A stretch of DNA of 42,622 bases from Gelidibacter sp. (GTDB taxonomy: Bacteria; Bacteroidota; Bacteroidia; Flavobacteriales; Flavobacteriaceae): the NCBI GenBank assembly GCA_010906935.1, contig JAAFHC010000017.1, positions 1-42,622 of the forward strand. Reading direction: 5' to 3'. The notes under the pieces are model-generated. The model saw only the letters and a program-made list of their open reading frames with translations, was not told the origin of the DNA and made no database searches. The translations under genes were made by a program, and so were the position numbers. Below, piece by piece: positions 1 to 10,305 of the stretch. Position 1 is the stretch's first letter, and every line of letters begins with the position of its first letter.

Positions 1-1824
1 GCTTTAAAATCATTGCCGGCAGGTTCTATTGAAAAAATTGAAGTCATCACAAATCCGGGCGCAAAGTATGATGCTTCTGCATTAAGTGTTATCAATATCA
101 TTCTAAAAAAAGGAAAAGACGAAGGTTTAAACTCTTCAATAACAGCAACTGGCGGTTATAAAGATTATTATGGAGGATTAATTACTTTAAACAATAAATC
201 AAAAAACCTAAACTTTTTTTTCAATACGTCCTTCAATCACAGCAATCCAGTGATATCAGCCTCTTCAGAAAATGAATATTTTTTGAATAATGTTACAACT
301 TCATTTTTGAATGAAAACAGTGAATTCAACAGTAAAAAGGATGCTTTTTACGGTACCATTGGCACAGATTTCTATTTATCAAAAAGCACAACGCTTTCAA
401 CAAGCATAAATTTTCAAAATATAATTAATAAAAGCAACACACTAACGACTTCAAATATTTTTGACGCTTCAATGACTCCTACAACTTCCAATGACAGGAC
501 GCATATTGGAAAATTGGAAAATGAAATGTTTGAATTTGTGGTTGATTTTGAACACAATTTTAAAAAAGAAGGCCAGCAGTTAACTTCCAGCATCTTATTT
601 TCAAAAGATATTTACGATATCACCAATACAATATCCAACACCAATGCAGCTTTCACTAACCAAGCCTACACCGAAAAAAATAAGCTGCAGAATACTTCAT
701 TTGAAATAAATTTTATAAGTCCAATCGGCAAAACTTCTGCCTATTCTTTTGGATATAAAGGAAATATTGGAAAAGTGCCTTTCAGGTATTCCAGCGTCAC
801 AGATGATCGCAATATTGATTATTCCGAAAATTTGAACGCCGTATTTGTTGAATTTGAAAATGAAAGTGAAAAATTTTATTATGGATTAGGACTCAGAGCT
901 GAATTTTTGGAATTAAAAGCCGATTATTTATATTTAAATACCTCTCAAAAAAACAATTTTGATAAAATTTTTCCAACCGTTTATTTAAAATATACGCTAA
1001 GCGATTCAAAAAGTTTAAGCTTAAGTTATTCCAAAAAAATGTTCTCGCCTTCCTATCAAAGTTTACAGCCTTTTGAACAAAAATATAGCGAGACATCATC
1101 ATATATTGGAAATCCGGCATTGAACCCAATTTATATTGATGCTTCAAATTTAGGATATATGTATAATGGCAATAAAATAATGTTTTCATCTTCACTGTTT
1201 TTTAACAGGTATAATGATTATTGGGAAAATGTGACTTACGAAACTGGCGAACAAATAAATGGGGTAAATAAAATTATCACGACCCCCGTAAATGTTGGAA
1301 AATTAGACTATTATGGTATTGATGTGACAACAACTTATAAACCTGCCAAGATTTTAAACTTTACAGGAAATATAAACCTTTACAATTTGGATCAATCAGG
1401 AATTTATGAATCGGTAAATTTAGCCAATGAAACCATTGTTAAAAATTACAATCACGCCAGTTTTAATGGTTCATTCAGCCTACTTACCCAATTAAAAATA
1501 CCGAAAGCATTTGATTTTCAAATAAATGCAAAACATTTTTTAATTTCAAAAGGTGCCTATTCCACAAGAAAAGCCTATACTTACGCAAGTGCAGCAATCA
1601 ATAAAGATTTCTTCAATAAAGACGCGTCTATTAGTTTAACTGTTGATGATTTATTTAAATCGTACAAAACCGATAGAGATCGATTTGATACCAACTATTT
1701 TTCAAAAAGTGTTATCGAAGATAAATACAGAACCATCTTGCTTTCTTTTACTTATAGATTTAACCAAAGTAAAAAAGACAGAAGAATTGATTTTGAGAAA
1801 AAGGAATTCAAACCCAATTACTAA
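1..1824 (+). CDS. Outer membrane beta-barrel / TonB-dependent receptor-like protein, 5' truncated by the window
   Basis: Frame stays open to base 1 (ALKSLPAGSIEKIEVITNPGAKYDAS...); plug-like motif 'IEKIEVITNPGAKYD...INIILKKGK' and beta-barrel C-terminus ending 'LSFTYRFNQ'; parallels the 2424-4907 gene. Confidence 0.85.
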   Translation, partial: ALKSLPAGSIEKIEVITNPGAKYDASALSVINIILKKGKDEGLNSSITATGGYKDYYGGLITLNNKSKNLNFFFNTSFNHSNPVISASSENEYFLNNVTTSFLNENSEFNSKKDAFYGTIGTDFYLSKSTTLSTSINFQNIINKSNTLTTSNIFDASMTPTTSNDRTHIGKLENEMFEFVVDFEHNFKKEGQQLTSSILFSKDIYDITNTISNTNAAFTNQAYTEKNKLQNTSFEINFISPIGKTSAYSFGYKGNIGKVPFRYSSVTDDRNIDYSENLNAVFVEFENESEKFYYGLGLRAEFLELKADYLYLNTSQKNNFDKIFPTVYLKYTLSDSKSLSLSYSKKMFSPSYQSLQPFEQKYSETSSYIGNPALNPIYIDASNLGYMYNGNKIMFSSSLFFNRYNDYWENVTYETGEQINGVNKIITTPVNVGKLDYYGIDVTTTYKPAKILNFTGNINLYNLDQSGIYESVNLANETIVKNYNHASFNGSFSLLTQLKIPKAFDFQINAKHFLISKGAYSTRKAYTYASAAINKDFFNKDASISLTVDDLFKSYKTDRDRFDTNYFSKSVIEDKYRTILLSFTYRFNQSKKDRRIDFEKKEFKPNY

Positions 1825-1850
1825 TTGTTATTTTTGAACAACTAAAATTC

Positions 1851-2189
1851 ATGAAAATTTATCACAATCCGCGTTGTGGAAAAAGCAGAGAAGGTTTGAC
1901 CATATTACAGGAATCTAAATTATCTTTTGAAATTATCAATTATTTAGAAAATCCACTTTCAACAGTCGAATTAACTGAGATTATTAAATTATTGGGCATT
2001 GCTCCCATTGATTTGGTTCGAAAAAATGAAGCTATTTGGAAAGAAAATTATAAATCCAAAAACCTGTCAGATTCCGAAATCATCAATGCCATGGTTAAAA
2101 ATCCAAAACTCATTGAACGGCCAATTGTAATTAACAATCGCAGAGCTGTAATTGGACGCCCGCCAGAACTCATAAAATCCATTTTATAA
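1851..2189 (+). CDS. arsC: ArsC-family (glutaredoxin-type arsenate reductase-like) protein
   Basis: 112 aa 'MKIYHNPRCGKSREGLTIL...NPKLIERPIVI...AVIGRPPE': CxxS-type active site and ArsC family motifs. Confidence 0.85.
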   Translation: MKIYHNPRCGKSREGLTILQESKLSFEIINYLENPLSTVELTEIIKLLGIAPIDLVRKNEAIWKENYKSKNLSDSEIINAMVKNPKLIERPIVINNRRAVIGRPPELIKSIL

Positions 2190-2201
2190 ATTTTATGAGT
2201 T
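2167..2201 (+). terminator. Stem-loop overlapping the arsC-like stop codon
   Basis: AACTCATAAAAT / ATTTTATGAGTT inverted repeat (12-bp arms, 11-nt loop). Confidence 0.4.
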
Positions 2202-2423
2202 TATTAACAGTTTTAGGCTGTTAAAAATTGAAATATTCTTTATTATCTATTTCATTCATTTATTTTTTAGTTTACTTATAATCATTAAGTTACATATTTA
2301 TTAAACACTAAATTAGCATCGTTAAAACTTTTCATTTCCATTCGCACTCGTTAACACTAGTTAACATAAAAGCATTTGGGCAACCACTATATTTGTACCA
2401 TCATTAAACTTTAAAACCAATTC

Positions 2424-4907
2424 ATGAAAAAAAATATATTTTTATTTATATTTAGCCTATTCATACTTAATTTAGGCGCAACAAATACCACCAATCCTAT
2501 CGAAAAAATTGCTTTAACAGGAAAAGTTGTAGATAAAGACACCAAACAGCCTTTAGAATACGCCACCATCGTTATTAAATCTTTAGATGGCAAAATTATA
2601 ACCGGCGGTATCACTGATGCAAAAGGAGAATTTAATATTCAAGTTGTAAAAGGCGTTTACGATATTTCTGTCGAATTTATTTCCTTTAAAACAAAGACAT
2701 TCAAAAGCAAAGAAATTTCTGGAAATACTGATTTAGATACCATTACGTTGGAAGTTGATGCCCAAACTTTAAATGAAGTGGTGGTTATTGCTGAAAAAAG
2801 CACTGTTGAAATTAGACTAGACAAAAAAATATACAATGTTGGGAAAGACATGACCGTAAAAGGCGGAACTGCCAGCGATGTGTTAGACAATGTGCCTTCG
2901 GTTTCTGTGGATGTAGAAGGAAATGTAAGTTTGAGAGGCAGTGAAAACGTGCGTATTTTAATCAATGGAAAACCATCAGGTTTGGTAGGTATGAGCAGTA
3001 CAGACGCGTTGCGTCAATTGCCAGCTGACGCCATTGAAAAAGTGGAAGTTATTACGAGCCCGTCGGCGCGTTATGATGCTGAAGGAACTGCAGGAATCTT
3101 AAATATCATTCTTAGAAAAGGAAAAGCGATTGGATTTAACGGCTCTGTTTCTGCTTCCGCAGGAATTCCAGATAATTATGGTCTTTCAGCCAATTTAAAT
3201 TACAGAACAAATAAAGCAAATTATTTCGCGAGCGGTGGATATAATTACAGAAATGCTCCGGGAAGCTCAAAAAGCGCTGTAACCTATTTATTTCCTTCAG
3301 TAAACCAGCCAAAGTATAGAAATGAAACTACAGATTACGACCGAAAAAACGACAGCTATAATGCCCGATTTGGGACGGAATATTTTTTAACTGACAAAAC
3401 ATCTTTGACCGGAACCATTTTATATCGTGAATCTGATGGTGAAGACTTGTCAACAAACACAAGTAAGGAATACGATGCCAATAAAATTTTGACCCGCACC
3501 AATAAACGGGTTGAAATTGAAAATGAAAAAGATATCACTAAAGAGTATGCTTTAAACTTTATGCACGATTTTAATAAAGACGGACATAAATTAACGTTAG
3601 ATTTTCAATATGAAAATAGTATTGAAAATAGCAATGCGTTTATTTCCGACAGCAATCCAGAAAGAAATTCAACCGACAATGAAACTAAAAATATTTTAAT
3701 TAAAGGTGATTATGTATTGCCAATAGGTGAAAATTCACAATTTGAATTTGGTTTTAATACCGATTTAAATAAATTAAATGCTGATTATTTGGTTGAAGAA
3801 TTTAATGATTCTACAAATCAATTTGAAAATAATACCAATTTTTCCAATACTTTGGATTTTGAACAAAATGTATATGCCGTTTATTCTCAATATGGAAATA
3901 AAGTCAATAAATTTTCTTACTTGTTAGGGTTGAGGATGGAAAATACAGACAGAAAAATTAGCTTATTGCAAACCAATGAAAATTTCGACAAAAATTTCAC
4001 TGAATTTTTTCCAACAGTTAATTTAGGATTGGAATTTAGCGATTCAGAAAGCGTAACGTTGGGATATAACAGAAGGTTAAGCCGACCGCGCCATTGGTTT
4101 TTAAATCCGTTCGAATCACGCACCAGTCAAACCTATGTCAGAACAGGAAATGTTAATTTAGACCCGACTTATACCAACGCATTCGATTTGGGATATTTAA
4201 AAAGATGGGAAAAATTAACTTTGAATTCATCAGTTTATTATCAACATGCTATTAATAATATTGAAATGGCGCAAAAGGAAGAATGGAGAGATCCCAAAGG
4301 TAATACAATCATATATGATCCATTGAACCCAGATACTGATCCAGAACAAAACCCAGACTTAACACTTGTAATTATTACCACTCCTATTAATTTAAGTTCA
4401 CAAGACCGATATGGTTTTGAATTTACCACCAATTACAGCCCCCTTAAATGGTGGAAAATCACCAACAGTTTCAACTTTTTTAAATCAGTAACTAGTGGAG
4501 ATTATAATGGCATAAATTATGATTCTGAAAATGTGAGTTGGTTTACCCGATTGAATTCCAGAATTTCTTTACCTGGCGGAATAGATTGGCAAACAAGCGG
4601 CATGTATATGGGACCTTCAGAAAGTGCTCGATCTAAAAGAAAAGCCATGGTTAGTTTAAATTTAGCCTTCAGTAAAGATATATTAAAAGAAAAAGGCACT
4701 TTGGCTTTAAATGTTAGTGATTTGTTAAATACACGAAAACGAGAATCTACCGATTATTCTCCAACAACGATTGCTGAAAATGAGTTTCAATGGCGTAAAA
4801 GACAAGTTATGTTGAATTTCACTTATAGATTTAATCAAAAGAAAAAACCACAAAGACAAGAGCGCGACGAAAATGGTGGCGGAGATGACGGAATGTTTGG
4901 AGGATAA
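2424..4907 (+). CDS. TonB-dependent receptor / outer membrane beta-barrel protein with N-terminal carboxypeptidase-like regulatory domain
   Basis: 827 aa; signal peptide; 'GKVVDKDTKQPLEYATIVIKS' CarboxypepD-reg-like domain; plug 'LRQLPADAIEKVEVITSPSARYDAEGTAGILNIILRKGK'; barrel C-terminus. Confidence 0.9.
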   Translation: MKKNIFLFIFSLFILNLGATNTTNPIEKIALTGKVVDKDTKQPLEYATIVIKSLDGKIITGGITDAKGEFNIQVVKGVYDISVEFISFKTKTFKSKEISGNTDLDTITLEVDAQTLNEVVVIAEKSTVEIRLDKKIYNVGKDMTVKGGTASDVLDNVPSVSVDVEGNVSLRGSENVRILINGKPSGLVGMSSTDALRQLPADAIEKVEVITSPSARYDAEGTAGILNIILRKGKAIGFNGSVSASAGIPDNYGLSANLNYRTNKANYFASGGYNYRNAPGSSKSAVTYLFPSVNQPKYRNETTDYDRKNDSYNARFGTEYFLTDKTSLTGTILYRESDGEDLSTNTSKEYDANKILTRTNKRVEIENEKDITKEYALNFMHDFNKDGHKLTLDFQYENSIENSNAFISDSNPERNSTDNETKNILIKGDYVLPIGENSQFEFGFNTDLNKLNADYLVEEFNDSTNQFENNTNFSNTLDFEQNVYAVYSQYGNKVNKFSYLLGLRMENTDRKISLLQTNENFDKNFTEFFPTVNLGLEFSDSESVTLGYNRRLSRPRHWFLNPFESRTSQTYVRTGNVNLDPTYTNAFDLGYLKRWEKLTLNSSVYYQHAINNIEMAQKEEWRDPKGNTIIYDPLNPDTDPEQNPDLTLVIITTPINLSSQDRYGFEFTTNYSPLKWWKITNSFNFFKSVTSGDYNGINYDSENVSWFTRLNSRISLPGGIDWQTSGMYMGPSESARSKRKAMVSLNLAFSKDILKEKGTLALNVSDLLNTRKRESTDYSPTTIAENEFQWRKRQVMLNFTYRFNQKKKPQRQERDENGGGDDGMFGG

Positions 4908-4917
4908 ATTAATCAAC

Positions 4918-4949
4918 AAAAAAGGGCAATTTTTCAATTGCCCTTTTTT
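4918..4949 (+). terminator. Rho-independent terminator (possibly bidirectional)
   Basis: AAAAAAGGGCAAT-TTTTC-AATTGCCCTTTTTT hairpin between convergent genes. Confidence 0.85.
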
Positions 4950-4969
4950 TATATCATATAATTAAAATA

Positions 4970-5140
4970 TTATTGTTTTCTAGCTGCCGCTTTATCTTCC
5001 TTTCTATATTTCCAAGATTCTTTAAAATACCCGAACAACCAATAAGGAATTACGAAGGTTATTAAAAAAATCATTAACCAAAATCCCATCGTGAAAATGG
5101 TTAAGAAAACTAAAAATCCTGAAAACTGCGATAAATCCAT
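4970..5140 (-). CDS. Small (56 aa) predicted membrane protein, absent from the supplied ORF track
   Basis: Manual minus-strand translation MDLSQFSGFLVFLTIFTMGFWLMIFLITFVIPYWLFGYFKESWKYRKEDKAAARKQ*: long hydrophobic helix and basic tail; TATTTTTG promoter-like element at 5177..5170. Confidence 0.6.
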   Translation of the reverse strand: MDLSQFSGFLVFLTIFTMGFWLMIFLITFVIPYWLFGYFKESWKYRKEDKAAARKQ

Positions 5141-5222
5141 AACTTTTTAAGGTTGTTTTTTAATAATTACAAAAATAGTGTTTATTTTTAATTTATCACA
5201 AAAATTTTATTTTTTTTAAAAG

Positions 5223-5234
5223 TGATATTTCTCA
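5223..5234. promoter_or_regulatory. Candidate Crp/Fnr-type box (TGA-N6-TCA)
   Basis: aagTGAtatttcTCAcc in the divergent intergenic region between the 56-aa ORF and fumC. Confidence 0.4.
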
Positions 5235-5394
5235 CCAAATGAATCAAAAAAAATGGGCAACTTTGATAGACTAAAAAGTGAGAATTGGTAACTTTGTCAT
5301 TTACTGATGAGTTATAAGTTTGCTAAATACTTGATCCCAGTTACCGAATACTTAAAAATTCAATTGACAAATAAAAAACAATAATTATTTACAT

Positions 5395-6792
5395 ATGAAA
5401 TATAGAATAGAAAAAGACACTATGGGAAATGTTGAAGTTCCTGCCAATAAATATTGGGGTGCCCAAACAGAACGTTCTCGAAACAATTTCAAAATTGGGC
5501 CTACAGCCTCCATGCCATTAGAAATTATTTACGGATTTGCTTACCTTAAAAAAGCGGCTGCTCATGCAAATTGTGAATTAGGCGTGCTTCCAGAAAAAAA
5601 ACGAGATATCATTTCAGCTGTTTGCGATGAAATTTTAGAAGGAAAACACGACGACCAATTTCCATTGGTTATTTGGCAAACCGGCTCCGGAACCCAAAGC
5701 AATATGAATTGCAATGAAGTGATTGCAAATCGCGCCCACGAAATGTTAGGTGGTGTTATTGGCGAAGGCGAAAAAACCATTCAACCTAATGACGATGTAA
5801 ACAAATCACAATCGAGCAATGATACTTTCCCAACAGGAATGCATATTGCCTGTTATAAAATGATTATTGACATTACCATTCCGGGAGTTGAAAAATTGCG
5901 CGATACTTTAAAAGCGAAATCTGAAGCATTTAAAGATGTGGTAAAAATTGGCCGTACACATTTAATGGACGCAACGCCGTTAACAGTCGGACAAGAATTC
6001 TCTGGCTATGTTTCGCAATTAGACCACGGTTTAAGAGCGTTAAAAAACACCCTATCGCATTTATCTGAATTGGCTTTAGGAGGAACCGCTGTTGGTACCG
6101 GAATGAATACGCCAAAAGGATACGATGTTTTGGTAGCTAAAAAAATAGCGGAATTTACCGGATTGCCTTTTATCACTGCCGAAAATAAATTTGAAGCACT
6201 GGCTTCGCACGATGCCATTGTGGAAAGTCACGGTGCCTTAAAATTATTGGCGGTTTCCTTAAACAAAATTGCGAACGATATTCGTATGATGGCTTCCGGA
6301 CCACGCTCAGGTATTGGGGAATTAATTATTCCAGCAAACGAACCAGGAAGTTCAATTATGCCAGGAAAAGTAAATCCAACCCAAGCTGAAGCTTTAACCA
6401 TGGTTTGCGCACAAGTAATGGGTAACGACGTAGCCATAACCATTGGCGGAACTCAAGGCCATTATGAGTTAAATGTTTTTAAACCAATTATGGCTGTTAA
6501 CTTTTTGCAATCGGCCCGTTTACTTGGTGATGCCTGCGCTAGTTTTGACGAACATTGCGCTGTTGGTATTGAACCAAATTATTCGCGTATTACTGAATTG
6601 GTAAACAATTCGTTAATGTTGGTCACTGCCTTAAATACCAAAATCGGATATTATAAAGCCGCCGAAATAGCGAATACCGCGCATACAAACGGAACAACTT
6701 TAAAAGAAGAAGCTGTGCGTTTGGGCTATGTTACTGCGGAAGAATATGATGCTTGGGTAAAACCCGAAGAAATGATTGGTACGCTTAAATAG
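5395..6792 (+). CDS. fumC: Class II fumarate hydratase
   Basis: 465 aa; '[18 protein letters not shown]', fumarase signature '[15 protein letters not shown]'. Confidence 0.97.
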   Translation: MKYRIEKDTMGNVEVPANKYWGAQTERSRNNFKIGPTASMPLEIIYGFAYLKKAAAHANCELGVLPEKKRDIISAVCDEILEGKHDDQFPLVIWQTGSGTQSNMNCNEVIANRAHEMLGGVIGEGEKTIQPNDDVNKSQSSNDTFPTGMHIACYKMIIDITIPGVEKLRDTLKAKSEAFKDVVKIGRTHLMDATPLTVGQEFSGYVSQLDHGLRALKNTLSHLSELALGGTAVGTGMNTPKGYDVLVAKKIAEFTGLPFITAENKFEALASHDAIVESHGALKLLAVSLNKIANDIRMMASGPRSGIGELIIPANEPGSSIMPGKVNPTQAEALTMVCAQVMGNDVAITIGGTQGHYELNVFKPIMAVNFLQSARLLGDACASFDEHCAVGIEPNYSRITELVNNSLMLVTALNTKIGYYKAAEIANTAHTNGTTLKEEAVRLGYVTAEEYDAWVKPEEMIGTLK

Positions 6793-6851
6793 TTTGAAGT
6801 TTCAAACTTCAAATTTGAAAATGAAGTTTCAAGTTTCAAGTTTGAAAATTT

Positions 6852-6951
6852 AACTTTTAACTTTTAACTTTTAACTTTTAACTTTTAACTTTTAACTTTT
6901 AACTTTTAACTTTTAACTTTTAACTTTTAACTTTTAACTTTTTTTAACTTT
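6852..6951. repeat. Tandem heptanucleotide array (AACTTTT)n
   Basis: 12 perfect consecutive copies of AACTTTT from 6852 to 6935, then two slightly expanded copies; preceded by TTTCAAGTTTGAA-like imperfect repeats. Confidence 0.97.
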
Positions 6952-6952
6952 T

Positions 6953-6998
6953 AATCACAAAAAAAGCATTGAAAATTTTCAATGCTTTTTTTGTGATT
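6953..6998. terminator. Bidirectional terminator (46-bp perfect palindrome)
   Basis: AATCACAAAAAAAGCATTGAAAA|TTTTCAATGCTTTTTTTGTGATT between convergent fumC and ackA. Confidence 0.85.
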
Positions 6999-7010
6999 TT
7001 ATTTTTTGAT

Positions 7011-8195
7011 CTAATTTAACAACTCAAAAGACTGTTTTGCAATTTCAACCTCTTCATTGGTTGGCACAATCAAAATTTTTGTTTTTGAATTTTCAGTATG
7101 AATTTCAGTGAGTATTTTTGCCCTGATATTATTTTTTTCTTCATCCAACGCTATTCCGAAATAGTCCATATTAGTACAAACCAACTTTCTAATAAAACTT
7201 GAATTTTCGCCAATTCCGGCAGTAAAAACAATGGCATCTAAACCGTTCATCGCGGCAGCATACGCGCCAATATATTTTTTAATTCGGTAAGCATTCATAT
7301 CCAATGCCAACTGACATTCTTTATTTCCTTTTTCTGCTTCCGATTCAATATCGCGTAAATCGCTGTAACCTGTCAGCCCAAACATACCGCTTTCTTTTTG
7401 AAGCAAATTATTTACTTCATCAAGCGAATAGCCCAAATTATTGACCAAATGAAAAATAATAGCGTGATCAATATCGCCGCTTCTGGTTCCCATAATAAGT
7501 CCGGTAACCGGTCCGAAACCAAGTGTGTGGTCAATACTTTTTCCATTTTTAACCGCAGTCATACTGCAGCCATTTCCCAAATGAATGGTAACTAATTTTG
7601 AATTTTCAATGCCCAAATGTGCAATGGCTTGTTCAGAAACATATTTATGGCTTGTTCCGTGGAAACCATACAAACGAATATTATTTTCGACCAAAAATTT
7701 TGTAGGAATTGCGTATTTATATGCTTCAACCGGAATAGTTTGGTGAAAAGCCGTATCGAAAACGGCAATTTGTTTTGCATTGGGAAAAAATGATTCTGCA
7801 ACAACAATGCCTTCATAATTTGCAGGATTGTGTTGAGGCGCCAACGAAAATAATTTTTTTATTTTGTCTTTAACAACTTGATTGATAATGGTTGTGTTTG
7901 AAAAAGTGCTTCCGCCGTGAACAACTCTGTGCCCAACTGCTTCTATTTCTAAAGTAGATTTTATAACCCCCACTTTTTCATCCAACAAAAAGTTGACAAC
8001 TTTTTCCAAACCAACAGTGTGATTTGGAATATCCATCACTTCATCAATTTTGGTATGATTTGACTTATAATGGATTTCAGCATCTTTTGAGCCAATCCGC
8101 TCCACCAATCCCGAACAAATAACTTCTTCTTCAGGCATCCTAAATAATTGATATTTAATAGATGAACTTCCTGAATTTATAACTAATATCTTCAT
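7011..8195 (-). CDS. ackA: Acetate kinase
   Basis: 394 aa; 'MKILVINSGSSSIKYQLF', 'GFHGTSHKYVS', 'VFTAGIGENS'. Confidence 0.97.
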   Translation of the reverse strand: MKILVINSGSSSIKYQLFRMPEEEVICSGLVERIGSKDAEIHYKSNHTKIDEVMDIPNHTVGLEKVVNFLLDEKVGVIKSTLEIEAVGHRVVHGGSTFSNTTIINQVVKDKIKKLFSLAPQHNPANYEGIVVAESFFPNAKQIAVFDTAFHQTIPVEAYKYAIPTKFLVENNIRLYGFHGTSHKYVSEQAIAHLGIENSKLVTIHLGNGCSMTAVKNGKSIDHTLGFGPVTGLIMGTRSGDIDHAIIFHLVNNLGYSLDEVNNLLQKESGMFGLTGYSDLRDIESEAEKGNKECQLALDMNAYRIKKYIGAYAAAMNGLDAIVFTAGIGENSSFIRKLVCTNMDYFGIALDEEKNNIRAKILTEIHTENSKTKILIVPTNEEVEIAKQSFELLN

Positions 8196-10289
8196 TTAAA
8201 ATCCTTGTGCTTGTATTGCTGTTAATATTACGGTATTAAAAATATCGTCTACCGTACACCCTCTACTTAAATCGTTTACCGGTTTGTTTAAACCCTGCAA
8301 CATCGGTCCGATTGCCAACGCGCCAGTTTCTCTTTGAACGGCTTTATACGTGTTGTTTCCTGTGTTTAAATCGGGAAAAATTAACACGTTTGCTTGCCCT
8401 GCTACTTCAGAATCGGGCATTTTGCTTTTTCCAATTCTTGCATCAACTGCTGCATCATATTGAATTGGTCCTTCTACTTTTAAATCTGGTCGTTTTTCTT
8501 TAATAATTTCTGTGGCTCTTCTTACTTTTTCAACATCTTCTCCTTTACCGGAGTCTCCCGATGAATAGGAAAGCATCGCTATTTTTGGCTCAATTCCGAA
8601 GTTAATACTTGAATCGGCCGAAGAAATTGCAATTTCTGCCAACTGCTCAGAAGTTGGGTTTGGGTTGATGGCGCAATCGCCAAAAACGGAAACTCTGTCT
8701 TCCAAACACATAAAAAAGATGGAAGAAACCACTGAAACGCCTGGTTTGGTTTTAATAAACTGTAATGCAGGTTTAATAGTGTGCTGTGTGGTATGTGCCG
8801 CCCCAGAAACCATTCCGTCAGCCAAACCTTTGTGTACCATCATGGTTCCAAAATAAGAAACGTCTCCCATTAAATCCTCAGCCATATCAATGGTTAAGCC
8901 TTTAGTTTTCCTTAATTCATATAAAGTATTGCTAAAATCTTTATAATATTCAGATTCAATAGGGTTGATAATTTTCACTTTGTCCAAATCCAATTTCAGC
9001 CCTAAATGAAGTATTTTATTTTCAATATCACTTTTATTTCCTAAAATTGTTAAATCAACAATATCACTTTGAACCAATCGGGCTGCAGCTGTTAAAATTC
9101 TGTCGTCATTTCCTTCAGGAAGCACGATGTGTTTTCGCACTGTTTTTGCACGTTTCAATAAATTATATTGAAACATTCTTGGCGTAATACCGCTGCTTTT
9201 GAAGGTAATTAATTTCTCATTCAGCTTTTCAAATTCAACATATTTGTCAAATGTAGATAATGAAATATTAATCTTTTCTTTATTTTCGGCATACATATGA
9301 GAGCGAACCGCCCCAATTTTATTGGCCACATCAAATGTTCCTTCACCAACTGTTAATATTGGAACAATTTGAGCCAAACCTTCAATTAATCTTATAATAG
9401 GTTCTTCAGGAAGAATTCCGCCAGTTAAAACAATTCCTGAAATTGCAGGATAATTGGTAGAAATATTGGCCTGTAAAGCCCCTAAAATAATGTCGGCTCT
9501 GTCGCCCGGCGTAATAATCAAACAATTTTCTTCCAACTGTTTTAAATAGTTTCGCAATTGCATTGCCCCTACTTTAAAACTTGTGGTTTGGTTATTTATA
9601 AGTTCTTTGCCAAATAAAATTTTGGCATCAATAGCTTTTGCAATTTCTTTTATGGTTGGATTGTTTAACGAAGCTATTAAAGGAATTACATTGACAAAAA
9701 CATCTTTTGGCAAGTTTTTTTCAACGCCGTTTTTTACAATTTCAATATTTCTTTCCTGAACTTTGTTTGCAATAACCGCCAAAACCTCCACTTCTTTTTC
9801 TCTAAATGAATCATAGGCTAAATGCAGTCCTTCAATAAATTCCTCTAAAGTTTTCCCAATACCGCTTGAAACGATGATTGCCGGAATTCCCAAATTTTTT
9901 GCAATTAATATGTTCGCATCCAATTCAATGGCCATTCCTTCTCCAGAAAAGTCAGAGCCTTCAACCAACATAAAGTCATTTTTTTCTTCTAATGCTTTGT
10001 ATTTTGAAATAATAGTGTCGAATATTTCGCCTTCTTTTCCATTATTCCGCATATTTATAAATTCGCTACGCGTAAAAGCAAAAGCATCATTTGGATCGAT
10101 GTCCAATTGAAAATGGGAAATAATGGTGTTGATATGGTTGTCCTTCTTTCCCTTCTTGACATTGTCGATAATCGGCCTAAAATAACCGACTTTTGCGGTT
10201 TTTCCCAACAGCATTCTCATCAATCCCAAAGTGACAATTGACTTACCACTGTTAGCTTCACTTGTTGCTATATATATGGCTTTCTTCAT
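8196..10289 (-). CDS. pta: Phosphate acetyltransferase (long form with BioD/DRTGG-like N-terminal region)
   Basis: 697 aa; N-terminal P-loop-like 'TSEANSGKSIVTLGL', C-terminal 'VLPEGNDDRILTAAARL...GDCAINPNPTSEQLAEIA'; abuts ackA. Confidence 0.96.
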   Translation of the reverse strand: MKKAIYIATSEANSGKSIVTLGLMRMLLGKTAKVGYFRPIIDNVKKGKKDNHINTIISHFQLDIDPNDAFAFTRSEFINMRNNGKEGEIFDTIISKYKALEEKNDFMLVEGSDFSGEGMAIELDANILIAKNLGIPAIIVSSGIGKTLEEFIEGLHLAYDSFREKEVEVLAVIANKVQERNIEIVKNGVEKNLPKDVFVNVIPLIASLNNPTIKEIAKAIDAKILFGKELINNQTTSFKVGAMQLRNYLKQLEENCLIITPGDRADIILGALQANISTNYPAISGIVLTGGILPEEPIIRLIEGLAQIVPILTVGEGTFDVANKIGAVRSHMYAENKEKINISLSTFDKYVEFEKLNEKLITFKSSGITPRMFQYNLLKRAKTVRKHIVLPEGNDDRILTAAARLVQSDIVDLTILGNKSDIENKILHLGLKLDLDKVKIINPIESEYYKDFSNTLYELRKTKGLTIDMAEDLMGDVSYFGTMMVHKGLADGMVSGAAHTTQHTIKPALQFIKTKPGVSVVSSIFFMCLEDRVSVFGDCAINPNPTSEQLAEIAISSADSSINFGIEPKIAMLSYSSGDSGKGEDVEKVRRATEIIKEKRPDLKVEGPIQYDAAVDARIGKSKMPDSEVAGQANVLIFPDLNTGNNTYKAVQRETGALAIGPMLQGLNKPVNDLSRGCTVDDIFNTVILTAIQAQGF

Positions 10290-10305
10290 TTTTTAAAATT
10301 TTGTG

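Noticed and set aside
893-1195. 100-aa minus-strand ORF
   Set aside because: Antisense to the outer membrane receptor; composition typical of AT-rich shadow ORFs.
1-4907. Arsenic resistance operon
   Set aside because: Only an ArsC-like ORF lies between two OMP genes; no arsR/arsB/acr3, so the ArsC-like protein may have a different role.
6840-6951. Possible CRISPR array
   Set aside because: Units are 7 bp with no spacers; simple tandem repeat, and no cas genes in the window.
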